64,000 nucleotides of DNA, from positions 186,001 through 250,000 of the forward strand of contig NZ_JAKEVY010000002.1 in the NCBI RefSeq assembly GCF_021491375.1. Direction: 5' to 3'. The stretch is from Flavihumibacter fluminis (GTDB lineage: Bacteria; Bacteroidota; Bacteroidia; Chitinophagales; Chitinophagaceae). Position numbers and translations under genes: made by a program. Below the pieces are notes generated by a model, which saw only the letters and a list, made by a program, of their open reading frames with translations, had not been told where the DNA came from and ran no database searches. Positions 52,453-61,823 of the stretch are shown here, piece after piece (within the stretch, counting starts at the first letter, position 1; every line of letters begins with the position of its first letter).

Positions 52453-52808
52453 TTCCACCTATCCCCACAATGAAGCCCCTGGGTGTTCCACCACCTGGGG
52501 GATTTCTGGAAGCCGGTTTGTTTTAGCAGCCCGCTCTCCCAAGACTATCAGGAAATCCTGGTAGTCTTTTTTATTTTAATTAGTTGAAAGATCTGAGTAG
52601 AAAACGCTATAAACAAGAGCTTTATTATAACAGAACTCCTTTTGGATAGTTGGATTATCGTTGGTTTTTCAGTGCTTAAGAAAGCCTCTTAAGGAGATTC
52701 TTGCCCAAATATAGGGGCAAAAATGATACCTGTATCAAGGTTTTTGGGAGAATTTAAGTCCTTTTTGGCTACTCCGGGCATACATTTGGCCCTATTGGTT
52801 CATTGAAT
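52453..52808. other. Non-coding stretch with terminators
   Basis: About 355 bases that hold two hairpins (one near 52473-52498, GC-rich, without a T-run; one at 52541-52572) and otherwise AT-rich sequence. I see no gene here. Confidence 0.6.
52541..52572 (+). terminator. Rho-independent terminator
   Basis: Perfect stem AAGACTATCAGG / CCTGGTAGTCTT with loop AAAT and a T-run (TTTTTTATTTT). It lies beyond the small Cys-rich ORF. Confidence 0.88.
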
Positions 52809-53234
52809 TTAATTTGACAGGAGCTTAAAATTACTCTGCTCAAGCTTCTCAAAGAAGGTTTGCTCACTTGCAGGATCATACACATATGGTAGAAATACCT
52901 GCAGGGGCAAGGCCTGCTCTAACAGAATCATAGATAACTGAATCTCTACCCAATCGCATATGATCTTCCAGGAGGTTCTGGAGGCTTGCTCCTGGATGCG
53001 TTTCTTTGTATCAGGCTGAGGGCGCTTGACTTCTTTCCAGAGTACATGGAAGCAATGCTCCACACGCGCAGGAAGCTTGAAGAACATATGCTAGGTGTTG
53101 ACCATAATTCGGAAAGTAATTGCTACACAGATCCCTTCATCATACTTTTTGGAGATATGGGAGGTTCCAGTTGCTTCCAGGTTCTGTCCAATCGCCCATG
53201 AAGGTGGATGCAGGAACGTTGGAGGTATAATTTT
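52809..53234 (-). pseudogene. Amber-interrupted mobile-element-type gene
   Basis: The lower-strand frame ending at 52809 begins MFFKLPARVEHCFHVLWKEV then KRPQPDTKKRIQEQASRTSW. Upstream the same frame continues without ATG: KIIPPTFLHPPSWAIGQNLE, ATGTSHISKKYDEGICVAIT, FRIMVNT, then an in-frame TAG (53091-53093) and the rest. Together these make about 140 codons that read as one protein, of a type I recall from phage or integrative elements in Bacteroidota, though I cannot name a domain. The stop and missing start mean it is broken unless the 3' part is expressed from the internal ATG. Confidence 0.6.
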
Positions 53235-53332
53235 TAAGCTTTATATTATGAGTATTTTAAGGTGTGGTTGTTCTAGTAATGAATTCATAAATGTATTATT
53301 GTAATGGTCACTCCGATTTGGTCAATGATCAA

Positions 53333-53421
53333 TTCGGGGTGGCAGAGTGGCTTAATGCGCCCGATTGAAAACCGGGTATGCTCTTCACGGGGTATCGTGG
53401 GTTCGAATCCCACCCCCGCCG
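53333..53421 (+). tRNA. tRNA-Ser-like class II tRNA, degenerate
   Basis: An 89-base cloverleaf with a long variable arm (ATGCTC / GGGTAT pairing), T-stem GTGGG / CCCAC around TTCGAAT, D-stem GCA / TGC and discriminator G, as in tRNA-Ser. Two defects show: the acceptor 5' strand is TTCGGGG where the 3' strand CCCCGCC needs GGCGGGG (two outer pairs lost), and the anticodon stem CCCGA / CCGGG has an A-C mismatch. A 7-base loop would then be TTGAAAA, which places GAA in the anticodon position, not UGA. It is most likely a decayed tRNA or an attachment-site fragment. CCA is not encoded. Confidence 0.6.
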
Positions 53422-53433
53422 CTGCCGAAAGGC

Positions 53434-53480
53434 AAGCCCCCCCAGATAGAAATCACTATGATTCTAACTGAGGGGGCTTT
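53434..53480 (+). terminator. Long GC-rich hairpin after the tRNA-like gene
   Basis: AAGCCCCC(C)CAGATAGAA pairs with TTCTAACTGAGGGGGCTT around ATCACTATGA, an interrupted stem of about 18 base pairs. The downstream T-run is weak (TTTAACGGTTTTT). Confidence 0.6.
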
Positions 53481-53581
53481 AACGGTTTTTAAACAGGAGC
53501 TGTTTAGTTTTCTCTTCAATAATTTATTTTTTAAGTTTAAATGAATGTTTTTTCATCTTCATTATTGGTAAAATTTCTGTT

Positions 53582-53869
53582 ATGAATGAATTGACAATTA
53601 ATGTGATACATCCCGTTCTTGGAGAGATAATTGTAAAAGTCCAAAAAGCGTATGGTAAATACCAACACCCAACATTTATTATATTTATTGGTTATAATTT
53701 TTTAGGTTACCTAATTAAAGATCAAAAATGGCAGTTCTTTATGACGCCAGAAAATGATGATATAAAAACTGAGGGATTTGCAGTTGCAATTGGTGAGCAT
53801 ATTGAAAAAAACTTCAACATAATTGAGGATAATTCTCATGAAGAATTAAACTCTGAAGAATTCAATTAG
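53582..53869 (+). CDS. Small protein, unknown
   Basis: This 95-residue protein begins MNELTINVIHPVLGEIIVKV and has a strand-rich first half (PTFIIFIGYNFLGYLIKDQKW) and an acidic end (NIIEDNSHEELNSEEFN). It is AT-rich and has no family I recognise. It is the gene nearest upstream of the restriction island but is separated from hsdR by 335 bases without a gene, so a functional link is not shown. Confidence 0.5.
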   Translation: MNELTINVIHPVLGEIIVKVQKAYGKYQHPTFIIFIGYNFLGYLIKDQKWQFFMTPENDDIKTEGFAVAIGEHIEKNFNIIEDNSHEELNSEEFN

Positions 53870-54204
53870 TACTTAGAAGCACCTGAGTTTGATAAAACAT
53901 GGAAAAACTGGCAGAAGCGACGTATTTATTGAGAACCTAATTGAATGATTGATGTAGGCCATCTTATGCATTAAGGGCAATTCTTTTTCACAAATCCTAA
54001 AGGCTGACAGTAGGCAGACAGAATCCAAAGTCCAACTCATCACTTATTCTTTACCATTGGTAAAAGTTGCTTTTTAAAAGCCTGGTTCTATCGAAAATAG
54101 ATAGTTCTTCTCGCCAGGCACCAGGTAGCTACATACCACCTTCCCATCATAACTACCACAAACTCAACATTTTTAGTATTTTGTGGCGTAAACCCTTCCA
54201 CAAA
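53870..54204. other. Gap before hsdR
   Basis: 335 bases without a gene. An open frame in phase with hsdR reaches back to 54067 but lacks family features and is probably untranslated leader. TTTTGTGGCG-type sequence just before 54205 may hold promoter elements; I cannot fix them. Confidence 0.5.
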
Positions 54205-56601
54205 ATGCTCGATAAGAAAACCTTATCTGAACGGGACATTTGTACCAAGTTCATTACCCCGGCCATTGAAAAAGCTGGCTGGGATAAGATGTCCCAATAT
54301 TTAGAGGAGGTATCGTTTACAGATGGAAAGATTTATGTGAGAGGCCGAATAACCGCCAGAGGAGAACAAAAAAGGGCTGATTATATCCTCTACTTTAAGC
54401 CAAATATTCCCATTGCCATTATCGAAGCCAAAGACAACCGCCACCGGGTGGGTGCAGGAATGCAGCAGGCGTTGAATTATGCCCGAATTCTGGACATCCC
54501 CTGTGTATTCAGCAGCAACGGAGATGGCTTCTTATTTCATGACAGAACAGCCACAGATGGTAATCTGGAAACCGAACTGGCACTGGATGCGTTCCCAACT
54601 CCAGAAATGCTGTGGGAGAAGTACAAGACATTTAAAGGCATTGTTACCCCGGAGGCTGAAAGGATTACCATACAGGATTACTACTTCGATGGTTCAGGTC
54701 GCAAACCAAGATACTACCAGCAAATTGCGATTAACAGGACCGTTGAAGCCATCGCAAAAAGCCAGAACAGAATTTTACTGGTTATGGCCACAGGTACGGG
54801 AAAGACGTATACAGCTTTTCAAATTATTCATAGATTATGGAAAAGCGGAGCCAAGAAAAGAATCTTGTTTCTGGCTGACCGGAATGCCCTGATTGACCAG
54901 ACAAGACGAGGTGATTTCAAACACTTCAGGGATAAGATGACCGTGGTGAAACAACGGCAGGTGGATAAAAGCTATGAAATTTATCTGGCATTGTATCAGG
55001 GGCTATCCGGCTCCACAGAAGATGCCAACATCTACAAACAATTCTCTCCTGATTTCTTTGATTTGATTATCATTGATGAGTGCCACAGGGGGAGTGCCAA
55101 GGAAGATAGTGCATGGAGGGAGATTCTCAGTTATTACAAGAACGCTACACATATCGGTTTAACGGCCACACCTAAAGAAACAAAGGAAACCAGCAACATT
55201 GAATATTTTGGAGATCCTGTATATACTTATTCATTGAAACAGGGTATTGATGATGGCTTCTTAGCTCCTTACCGGGTTATCCGTATTGGGCTTGATATAG
55301 ATTTGGAAGGATGGAGACCACCCAAAGGATTTAAGGATAAGAATGGCAAAGTAGTAGAGGACAGAATTTATAACCGAACGGATTTTGACACCAACCTTGT
55401 TGTAGAAGAACGAAGAAAGCTGGTGGTGAAAAAAATATCGGAGTTTCTTAAAGGGTATGATCGATTTGCCAAAACTATTGTATTCTGTTGCGATATTGAA
55501 CATGCGGAAGCTATGACCAGCTTACTCAGAAATGAAAACGCTGATATAGCTGGCGAGAACTACAAATATGTAATGCAGATAACCGGTGATAATGATGAAG
55601 GTAAAAGAGAGCTCGACAACTTTATAAATCCGGAAGAAAAATACCCCGTCATTGCAACCACATCAGAATTAATGACCACCGGGGTAGATGCCCAGACCTG
55701 TAAAGTAATTGTGCTGGACAGTGAGATAAAATCAATGACCAAGTTCAAACAGATTATCGGTAGGGGAACCCGTATAAATGAAGAATATGGGAAGCTTTAT
55801 TTTACCATCCTTGATTTCAGGAATGTGACCGACTTGTTTGCGGATAAAGACTTCGATGGTGATCCTATACGAGTAAAACCGGTATCTGAAGAAACTGACC
55901 TTGTAGATATTATTGATGAAGAGGAAACTGATACAACCCCGATAATAGATGAAATAACTGGAGCGGAAATAGAAATAGCCAAACCAGCACCCCGGTACCC
56001 GCAAAATGAAACCTCAAGTACTGTTCAGGAAGGTCCAAGAGAAAAGGTATTTGTGAACGGCATAAATGTCTCTGTATTGGTAAGCCGGGAAATGTATTTC
56101 GACAATCAGGGAAAGCCTATTACTACCAGTCTGAAAGATCATACCAAGAAAATCATTCACGAACAATTTGCTTCGTTGGATGAATTTCTGAGAAAGTGGA
56201 ATAACATGGAAAAGAAGGAAGCCCTCATTGAAGAATTACAGAATCAGGGAGTATTGGTAGAAGCTTTATATGATGCCGTAGGAAGGGAAGTTGATTTGTT
56301 CGACCTCATTTGCCATGTAGCTTATGACCAGCCACCGCTGACAAGGAAGGAAAGAGCCAACAATATGAAAAAGCGGAATTATTTTACCAAGTACGGTGAA
56401 CAGGCAAGGAAAGTGCTGGAAGCCTTATTGGATAAATACGCGGATGAAGGAATAGAAAATATTGAAAGCATGGAAGTGTTGAAGGTAAAACCACTTACCG
56501 ATTACGGCTCTCCAGTGGAAATAATAAAAGAGTTTGGAAGCAGGGAAAAATATCTGGAAGCTCTAAAGGATTTGGAAAAAGAACTCTATAAATCTGCTTA
56601 A
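54205..56601 (+). CDS. hsdR: Type I restriction enzyme R subunit (HsdR-like)
   Basis: This 798-residue protein is the motor and nuclease subunit of a type I restriction system (EcoEI-like short form). The N-terminal PD-(D/E)xK nuclease shows D59 in RADYILYFKP and E74-A-K76 in IIEAKD. The helicase has Walker A ATGTGKT at 195-201 and DEAD-box motif DECH at 291-294, followed by the C-terminal helicase lobe with TTGVDAQTCK and QIIGRGTRINEEYGK (motif VI). The start at 54205 (MLDKKTLSERDICTKF) is preferred over the longer frame from 54067. Its TAA is directly followed by the ATG of the DUF262 fusion gene, implying coupled translation. Confidence 0.93.
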   Translation: MLDKKTLSERDICTKFITPAIEKAGWDKMSQYLEEVSFTDGKIYVRGRITARGEQKRADYILYFKPNIPIAIIEAKDNRHRVGAGMQQALNYARILDIPCVFSSNGDGFLFHDRTATDGNLETELALDAFPTPEMLWEKYKTFKGIVTPEAERITIQDYYFDGSGRKPRYYQQIAINRTVEAIAKSQNRILLVMATGTGKTYTAFQIIHRLWKSGAKKRILFLADRNALIDQTRRGDFKHFRDKMTVVKQRQVDKSYEIYLALYQGLSGSTEDANIYKQFSPDFFDLIIIDECHRGSAKEDSAWREILSYYKNATHIGLTATPKETKETSNIEYFGDPVYTYSLKQGIDDGFLAPYRVIRIGLDIDLEGWRPPKGFKDKNGKVVEDRIYNRTDFDTNLVVEERRKLVVKKISEFLKGYDRFAKTIVFCCDIEHAEAMTSLLRNENADIAGENYKYVMQITGDNDEGKRELDNFINPEEKYPVIATTSELMTTGVDAQTCKVIVLDSEIKSMTKFKQIIGRGTRINEEYGKLYFTILDFRNVTDLFADKDFDGDPIRVKPVSEETDLVDIIDEEETDTTPIIDEITGAEIEIAKPAPRYPQNETSSTVQEGPREKVFVNGINVSVLVSREMYFDNQGKPITTSLKDHTKKIIHEQFASLDEFLRKWNNMEKKEALIEELQNQGVLVEALYDAVGREVDLFDLICHVAYDQPPLTRKERANNMKKRNYFTKYGEQARKVLEALLDKYADEGIENIESMEVLKVKPLTDYGSPVEIIKEFGSREKYLEALKDLEKELYKSA

Positions 56602-58743
56602 ATGAAAATTCGACAAATTTTGGATAAGATTGATGAAAACCAGTTATTCGTTCCGGCCTTTCAACGTGAGTATGTTTGGAAGAGAAATGATGCAAAGAAT
56701 TTAATTTCTTCTTTAATAAAGGATTACCCAACCGGAACAATGCTTACCTGGGAAACCAACAATCCTCCTGAGTTAAAGGGCAAGTACAAATACAATGAAA
56801 ACAAAGGAGCTGTAAAAATTATTCTTGATGGCCAGCAACGTATTACCACCCTTTATATGTTGATGAGGGGAGAGATACCTCCTTATTATACAGAAATGGA
56901 AATAGAAAATGACGTCCGTAATCTATATGTGAATGTTGAAACTCAAGAACTGGAATATTACAAAGTAAAAGTTATGGAGAATAACCCACTTTGGGTAAAC
57001 ATAACTGACATATTTAAAGGGAAAGTAAGGGAGCGGGACATTACAGATGAATTGGAAAAAAGGAACAACGGCGAAAGATTACCCCGTGAACGAGAAACTA
57101 CTATTTCAAATAATATTCGAGCTATAGAACGAATAGAGGATAGAGATTTTTTAGAACAGATAATTCCGGTAAAAGCTTCAATTAAAGAGGCTATTGACAT
57201 TTTCTACATTGTAAATGCCAGCGGAGTTAACCTTACAGATGCAGAATTGGCATTAGCCCAGATTTCAGGGTATTGGCCGAATGCAAGGAATTTATTCAAG
57301 AAGAAACTACAGGACTTAGAAAAGCAGGGTTGGGTGTTTAAACTTGACTTTGTTGTTTATGCCTTGCTGGCCGTTACTCACAGAATTGGCTCTAAAATGG
57401 AAAAGCTTCATACTGCAGACAATAAAGAAAAACTAATTGAAGCTTGGAACAAGCTTGATAACAGCGTACTAGACTATGTTTGTAATTTATTACAAAGTCA
57501 GGCGTATATTGACCATACCGATGAAATAAATTCAGTATATGCTCTCATTCCAATAATCACATTTACATTTAACAAGCCTGACAATAAACTGAATGAGGAG
57601 GAAATTAAAAAGGCTATCAAATGGTTTTACTATTCTCAAATAAGATTCAGATATATTAGCCAATTACCACAAAAGCTGGATAAAGACATTGGGATAATTT
57701 GTGATAATCCGAATCCTTTTGACACTCTGCTTGCCTTGATTGATGAGGAACGACCATTGGAAATTAAACCATCTGAGTTTATCGGACGTGATATTCGTCA
57801 CCCACTTTTTTCTTTAATGAAATGGTACTTCAAAAGTAGGGGAGCAGTTTGTCTCGGTACCGGACTATCGCTGAGAAAGAATATGGGAAAGAAATATACT
57901 TTGGAACGTGATCACATTTTTGCATATTCTGTATTGCGTGACTCTGGTATCTATGATATGGATAACCAGTTTCATTATGCTATTGCGCAAGAAGTTACTA
58001 ATCGAGCTATACTTACTTCTACAGAGAATAGGGAAAAATCTGCTACATATGCAGAGGTCTATCTTAAAAGAGTAAAAAAAGAATTCCCAAATGCTTTAAA
58101 ACTTCAGTGTATTCCTGAAGATGAAAACCTCTGGAAAGTTGAAAACTATGAGAAGTTTTTGGATGTAAGAAGAGAAATACTGGCAAATGAGTTGAATACA
58201 TATCTAACAAACATCTCTATTGGTCAGGTTAATGTATCAACCACTATTGATTTGTTGGATATGATACAGTCAGGGGAGCATGGGTTTCTTGAGTTCAAGT
58301 CTTCAATGCGTTGGAACTGGAAAGAAAATCGTCTTGACAAAAAGATAGAAGAAATTATTCTTAAAACTATTTCAGCCTTCAGTAATGCGCAAGGTGGCAA
58401 ATTATTAATTGGTGTATCCGATGAGGGAGATATATTGGGTTTAGAATCTGATTACAATACTTTCAAGGAAGCAAACAAAGACAATTTTGAACTACACCTA
58501 AGAAATATCGTGAATAAGTCCTTTGGAAAAGAATTCGGGGCATTGAATCTCACAGTAAGGTTTCCTATCGTGAATGATATTGAGATTTGTGAGATTGATA
58601 TCAAGGCTGGAAAAGCTCCCATGTACTGTGATGTTAGTGATAAGAACGGTGCACTTCAGAAGAAATTCTATGTTCGTAGTGGAAACACATCTCAGGAATT
58701 GGATATAGAAGAGACTGCCTCATATATTAAAAAGCGTTTCTAA
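56602..58743 (+). CDS. DUF262/HNH-like/AlbA_2 fusion protein
   Basis: This 713-residue protein joins three parts. Residues 1-430 are a DUF262 (GmrS-like, ParB-type) domain with FVPAFQREYVWKRNDAKNLI and the DGQQR motif at 76-80, which in relatives binds or hydrolyses nucleotide. Residues 430-540 resemble the DUF1524/HNH nuclease of GmrD-like proteins: RDHIFA with H438 and an Asn-Arg-x-x-Leu-x-x block near N467, plus NREKS. Residues 555-713 are an AlbA_2 (Schlafen-type) domain: HGFLEFKSS with E564 and K566, then NAQGGKLLIGVSDEGDILGL. It sits between hsdR and hsdM with no gap after hsdR. A role as an added effector or anti-modified-DNA nuclease is inference. Confidence 0.88.
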   Translation: MKIRQILDKIDENQLFVPAFQREYVWKRNDAKNLISSLIKDYPTGTMLTWETNNPPELKGKYKYNENKGAVKIILDGQQRITTLYMLMRGEIPPYYTEMEIENDVRNLYVNVETQELEYYKVKVMENNPLWVNITDIFKGKVRERDITDELEKRNNGERLPRERETTISNNIRAIERIEDRDFLEQIIPVKASIKEAIDIFYIVNASGVNLTDAELALAQISGYWPNARNLFKKKLQDLEKQGWVFKLDFVVYALLAVTHRIGSKMEKLHTADNKEKLIEAWNKLDNSVLDYVCNLLQSQAYIDHTDEINSVYALIPIITFTFNKPDNKLNEEEIKKAIKWFYYSQIRFRYISQLPQKLDKDIGIICDNPNPFDTLLALIDEERPLEIKPSEFIGRDIRHPLFSLMKWYFKSRGAVCLGTGLSLRKNMGKKYTLERDHIFAYSVLRDSGIYDMDNQFHYAIAQEVTNRAILTSTENREKSATYAEVYLKRVKKEFPNALKLQCIPEDENLWKVENYEKFLDVRREILANELNTYLTNISIGQVNVSTTIDLLDMIQSGEHGFLEFKSSMRWNWKENRLDKKIEEIILKTISAFSNAQGGKLLIGVSDEGDILGLESDYNTFKEANKDNFELHLRNIVNKSFGKEFGALNLTVRFPIVNDIEICEIDIKAGKAPMYCDVSDKNGALQKKFYVRSGNTSQELDIEETASYIKKRF

Positions 58744-58929
58744 AACTTGTTGTCCGAAAGATTCCCAGCCTATTTTGGCGATGGTATCGATAATACTTGT
58801 ATGACCTATGCGTGAAGTATCAGACAAACTACAAATTTGAACCTGTGCAAAGATTGACTTCGATAATGGAATATTTTATTGAGTATTAGAGCAAAACACG
58901 GAATAAGAAAAAAGCAATAAAGAATAAAA

Positions 58930-60354
58930 ATGACTAATATCTCAGGAACATTAAAAAGTATCCGTGACATCATGTGGCAGGATACAGGATTGAATGGCGA
59001 TGCACAGCGTATTGAGCAATTAGGCTGGATGCTATTTCTGAAAATTTTCTCCGACAAAGACTTTGAAATGGAGATGCTGAGTACTAAGTATAAGTCCCCT
59101 ATCCCGATAGAGCTTCAATGGGCTAATTGGGCCGGAGATGATGAAGGAATGACCGGTGATGAGTTATTGGAATTTATTGATCGAAAGCTATTCCCAACCT
59201 TAAGGAATATTAATGTTCATTCTGGAAATAAAAGGGCTTTGATTGTAAGGGAGGTATTTGAAGGTAACCACAACTACATGAAGAGTGGTACCAATATTCG
59301 GAAGGTACTAAACAAGCTGAACGAAATTGATTTCAATAAGGCCAAAGACCGCCATGCTTTTGGTGAATTATATGAGAACATATTAAAAGAGCTACAAAGT
59401 GCCGGAAAAAGCGGAGAATTTTATACCCCCAGAGCCATTACACAGTTCATCACTGATATGATTGATCCCAAGCTGGGAGAAAAGATTTTAGACCCGGCCT
59501 GTGGGACAGGAGGATTTTTGACCTGTGTAATTGAACATCTGTTGAAACAGGCTAACAATGTGGAGGATAGGCAAAGCATTGGAGAGAACCTTGCCGGGTG
59601 GGAATATAAGCCATTACCCTACCTGCTGGCTACCACCAATCTTATCCTGCATGATATTGAAGTACCCAATATCACATTCCGAGATGCCTTAGACCAGCCC
59701 CTGACCAATTACACTGAAAAGCACCGAGTAAATGCCATACTGGCTAATCCGCCATTTGGGGGCATTGTAGCCAATAACAATGAAGCCAATTTCCCTCAGA
59801 CCTTCCGTACAAAAGAAAGTGCTGACCTGTTCCTGATAATGATGATACACCTGCTGAAACAGGGAGGACGGGCAGGCATAGTATTACCAGATGGTAGCCT
59901 GACTGGTGAAGGGGTAAAACAAAGGGTAAGACAGAGATTGTTGGAGGAATGTAACCTGCATACCATTATTCGCCTGCCCAATTCTGTATTCCAGCCTTAC
60001 GCAACCGTGGCTACCAACCTTCTTTTTTTTGAAAAGGGAAAACCTACAAAAGAAATATGGTACTATGAACACCGGATGCCGGAAGGCTACAAAGCGTATA
60101 GCAAAACAAAATCAATACAGGTAAAGGAATTTGACCCGATAAAAAAATGGTGGAAGAAAAGAAAGGAATCGGATGTATGTTGGAAGGTTAACATCCAAGC
60201 CATTAAGGACAGGGGATATGACTTAGATATTAAAAACCCCACCAAACAGGAAGAAGTACATGAGTACAGCAGTGTCGAGCTAATGGAGCTACTGCATCAG
60301 TCATTTTTGAAAAGTGACAAATTATTGAAACAGTTAAAGGAGGCAGTGAGATGA
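58930..60354 (+). CDS. hsdM: Type I DNA methyltransferase M subunit (HsdM)
   Basis: This 474-residue N6-adenine methyltransferase modifies the system's target together with HsdS. The SAM motif is DPACGTGGFL starting at residue 188 and the catalytic motif NPPFGG starts at N273. The N-terminal helical bundle (ISGTLKSIRDIMWQDTGLNG) and the C-terminal KTKSIQVKEFDPIKKWWKKR are typical. The gene is preceded by 186 non-coding bases, which could hold a second promoter so that the methylase can be made separately from the nuclease. Its stop overlaps hsdS by four bases. Confidence 0.95.
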   Translation: MTNISGTLKSIRDIMWQDTGLNGDAQRIEQLGWMLFLKIFSDKDFEMEMLSTKYKSPIPIELQWANWAGDDEGMTGDELLEFIDRKLFPTLRNINVHSGNKRALIVREVFEGNHNYMKSGTNIRKVLNKLNEIDFNKAKDRHAFGELYENILKELQSAGKSGEFYTPRAITQFITDMIDPKLGEKILDPACGTGGFLTCVIEHLLKQANNVEDRQSIGENLAGWEYKPLPYLLATTNLILHDIEVPNITFRDALDQPLTNYTEKHRVNAILANPPFGGIVANNNEANFPQTFRTKESADLFLIMMIHLLKQGGRAGIVLPDGSLTGEGVKQRVRQRLLEECNLHTIIRLPNSVFQPYATVATNLLFFEKGKPTKEIWYYEHRMPEGYKAYSKTKSIQVKEFDPIKKWWKKRKESDVCWKVNIQAIKDRGYDLDIKNPTKQEEVHEYSSVELMELLHQSFLKSDKLLKQLKEAVR

Positions 60355-61817
60355 GCGTAGATTTAAAATTCATACCATTAACCTTTATTACATCAAATGA
60401 AGAAATACTAAAACAGATAAAGAATACTGTTTTATTCTCATATCTCTTGAGTAAAAATGAAGAAACTTCTTTGAACTATTATCTTGAAACTACACAGTAT
60501 GGTTTCACTGCATCTGCTCTTGGATCCGGTAGTCACAAGCTCGTAAGGATAACAGATATAAATAATGGTAAGGTTGACTGGAATACTGTTCCGTTTTGTA
60601 ACTGTTCAGATGATAACAAATATTTGCTAAGAGACCACGATATTCTGGTAGCAAGAACTGGCGGCACTACAGGAAAAAGTTTTATTGTCAATAGTCCTCC
60701 TAAGAATGCTGTTTTTGCTAGCTACTTAATCCGATTGAGATTAAATAAAAATGCTAACATTGATTTTATTACCTGCTTCTTGAATTCTTACTTATTCTGG
60801 AGTCAGATTATTGAAATGAAATCGGGGTCTGCAATGCCCAATGTGAACGCCGAGAAGTTAAAAACCCTGAAACTACCAAAGTGCGATATTAAAACTCAGC
60901 GGGAAATAATACTGGCTTTTCAAAATGAGCAGAATAGAAATGAATTGAGCGGCTTATATCAAAAGGTCAATTCTATTGAAATACTATTTAAGGATAGTAA
61001 CGAACTTTCTTCCAATCTAAATTATCAGCAAGATTTACTCATCCAACTCCGTCAATCCTTCTTAAGTGAAGCCATGCAGGGAAAACTGGTAAAACAAGAC
61101 CCTAAAGACGGCCATGCCAAAGACCTGCTGCAGAAAATAAAAGCAGAGAAAGCTAAGTCAGGTAAAAAGGAAAGAGAACTGCCACCCATAAAGCCGGAAG
61201 AAATACCATTTGAGATTCCGGGAAATTGGGTGTGGGCTAGATTGGGGGACATATGCTCAAAGATTGGTTCTGGAAGTACACCGAAAGGTAGTAATTACAC
61301 AAAAACTGGAATTCCATTTTTCCGTTCTCAAAACGTGTATGATGAGGGGTTGATTTATGAAGATATAAAATACATATCAGATGAAGTACACAGTCAGATG
61401 AGTGGTACAACTGTCTTTTCGAACGACATTCTTTTGAATATCACAGGTGGTTCTTTGGGAAGATGTTCTTTAGTGCAGGAAGACTTTAAAGAAGGTAACG
61501 TAAGTCAACACGTTTGTATAATAAGACCTGTCCAATTCAGCAATAGATTTTTACATAAAGTTATCTTATCACCATTCTTTCAAAAGCTAATTTTCAAGTC
61601 TACTACCGGTGCAGGTAGGGAAGGTTTACCAAAGTACAATCTTGAACAATTCTTGGTGCCAATTCCTCCAATTCCTGAGCAAAGTCGTATTGTAAAAAAG
61701 TTGACCGAGTTAATGAATCTTTGTGATGATTTGCAGCAAAGCATACAAGACACTCGAGAACAGAACGATTTATTATTGCAGCAGGTATTGAAGGAGGCAT
61801 TAATGTTAAATAAGTAA
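60351..61817 (+). CDS. hsdS: Type I specificity subunit HsdS
   Basis: This 488-residue protein sets DNA target recognition. It has two target-recognition regions separated by helical spacers: the first is about residues 40-190 with ITDINNGKVDWNTV and RTGGTTGKSF, and a conserved spacer LRQSFLSEAMQGKLVKQDPK near 230-250; the second begins around 280 with EIPFEIPGNWVWARLGDICS, with SGSTPKG and IPFFRSQNVYDEG. It ends in LLLQQVLKEALMLNK. The first recognition domain starts unusually (no WxxxxLGD motif), so the first half may be divergent or shifted. A four-base overlap with hsdM shows coupling; the next gene starts six bases after the stop. Confidence 0.93.
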   Translation: MSVDLKFIPLTFITSNEEILKQIKNTVLFSYLLSKNEETSLNYYLETTQYGFTASALGSGSHKLVRITDINNGKVDWNTVPFCNCSDDNKYLLRDHDILVARTGGTTGKSFIVNSPPKNAVFASYLIRLRLNKNANIDFITCFLNSYLFWSQIIEMKSGSAMPNVNAEKLKTLKLPKCDIKTQREIILAFQNEQNRNELSGLYQKVNSIEILFKDSNELSSNLNYQQDLLIQLRQSFLSEAMQGKLVKQDPKDGHAKDLLQKIKAEKAKSGKKERELPPIKPEEIPFEIPGNWVWARLGDICSKIGSGSTPKGSNYTKTGIPFFRSQNVYDEGLIYEDIKYISDEVHSQMSGTTVFSNDILLNITGGSLGRCSLVQEDFKEGNVSQHVCIIRPVQFSNRFLHKVILSPFFQKLIFKSTTGAGREGLPKYNLEQFLVPIPPIPEQSRIVKKLTELMNLCDDLQQSIQDTREQNDLLLQQVLKEALMLNK

Positions 61818-61823
61818 CAGTAC

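Noticed and set aside
53333-53421. Suppressor tRNA reading the amber codon at 53091
   Set aside because: The loop offers GAA or at best UGA, not CUA, so it cannot read TAG.
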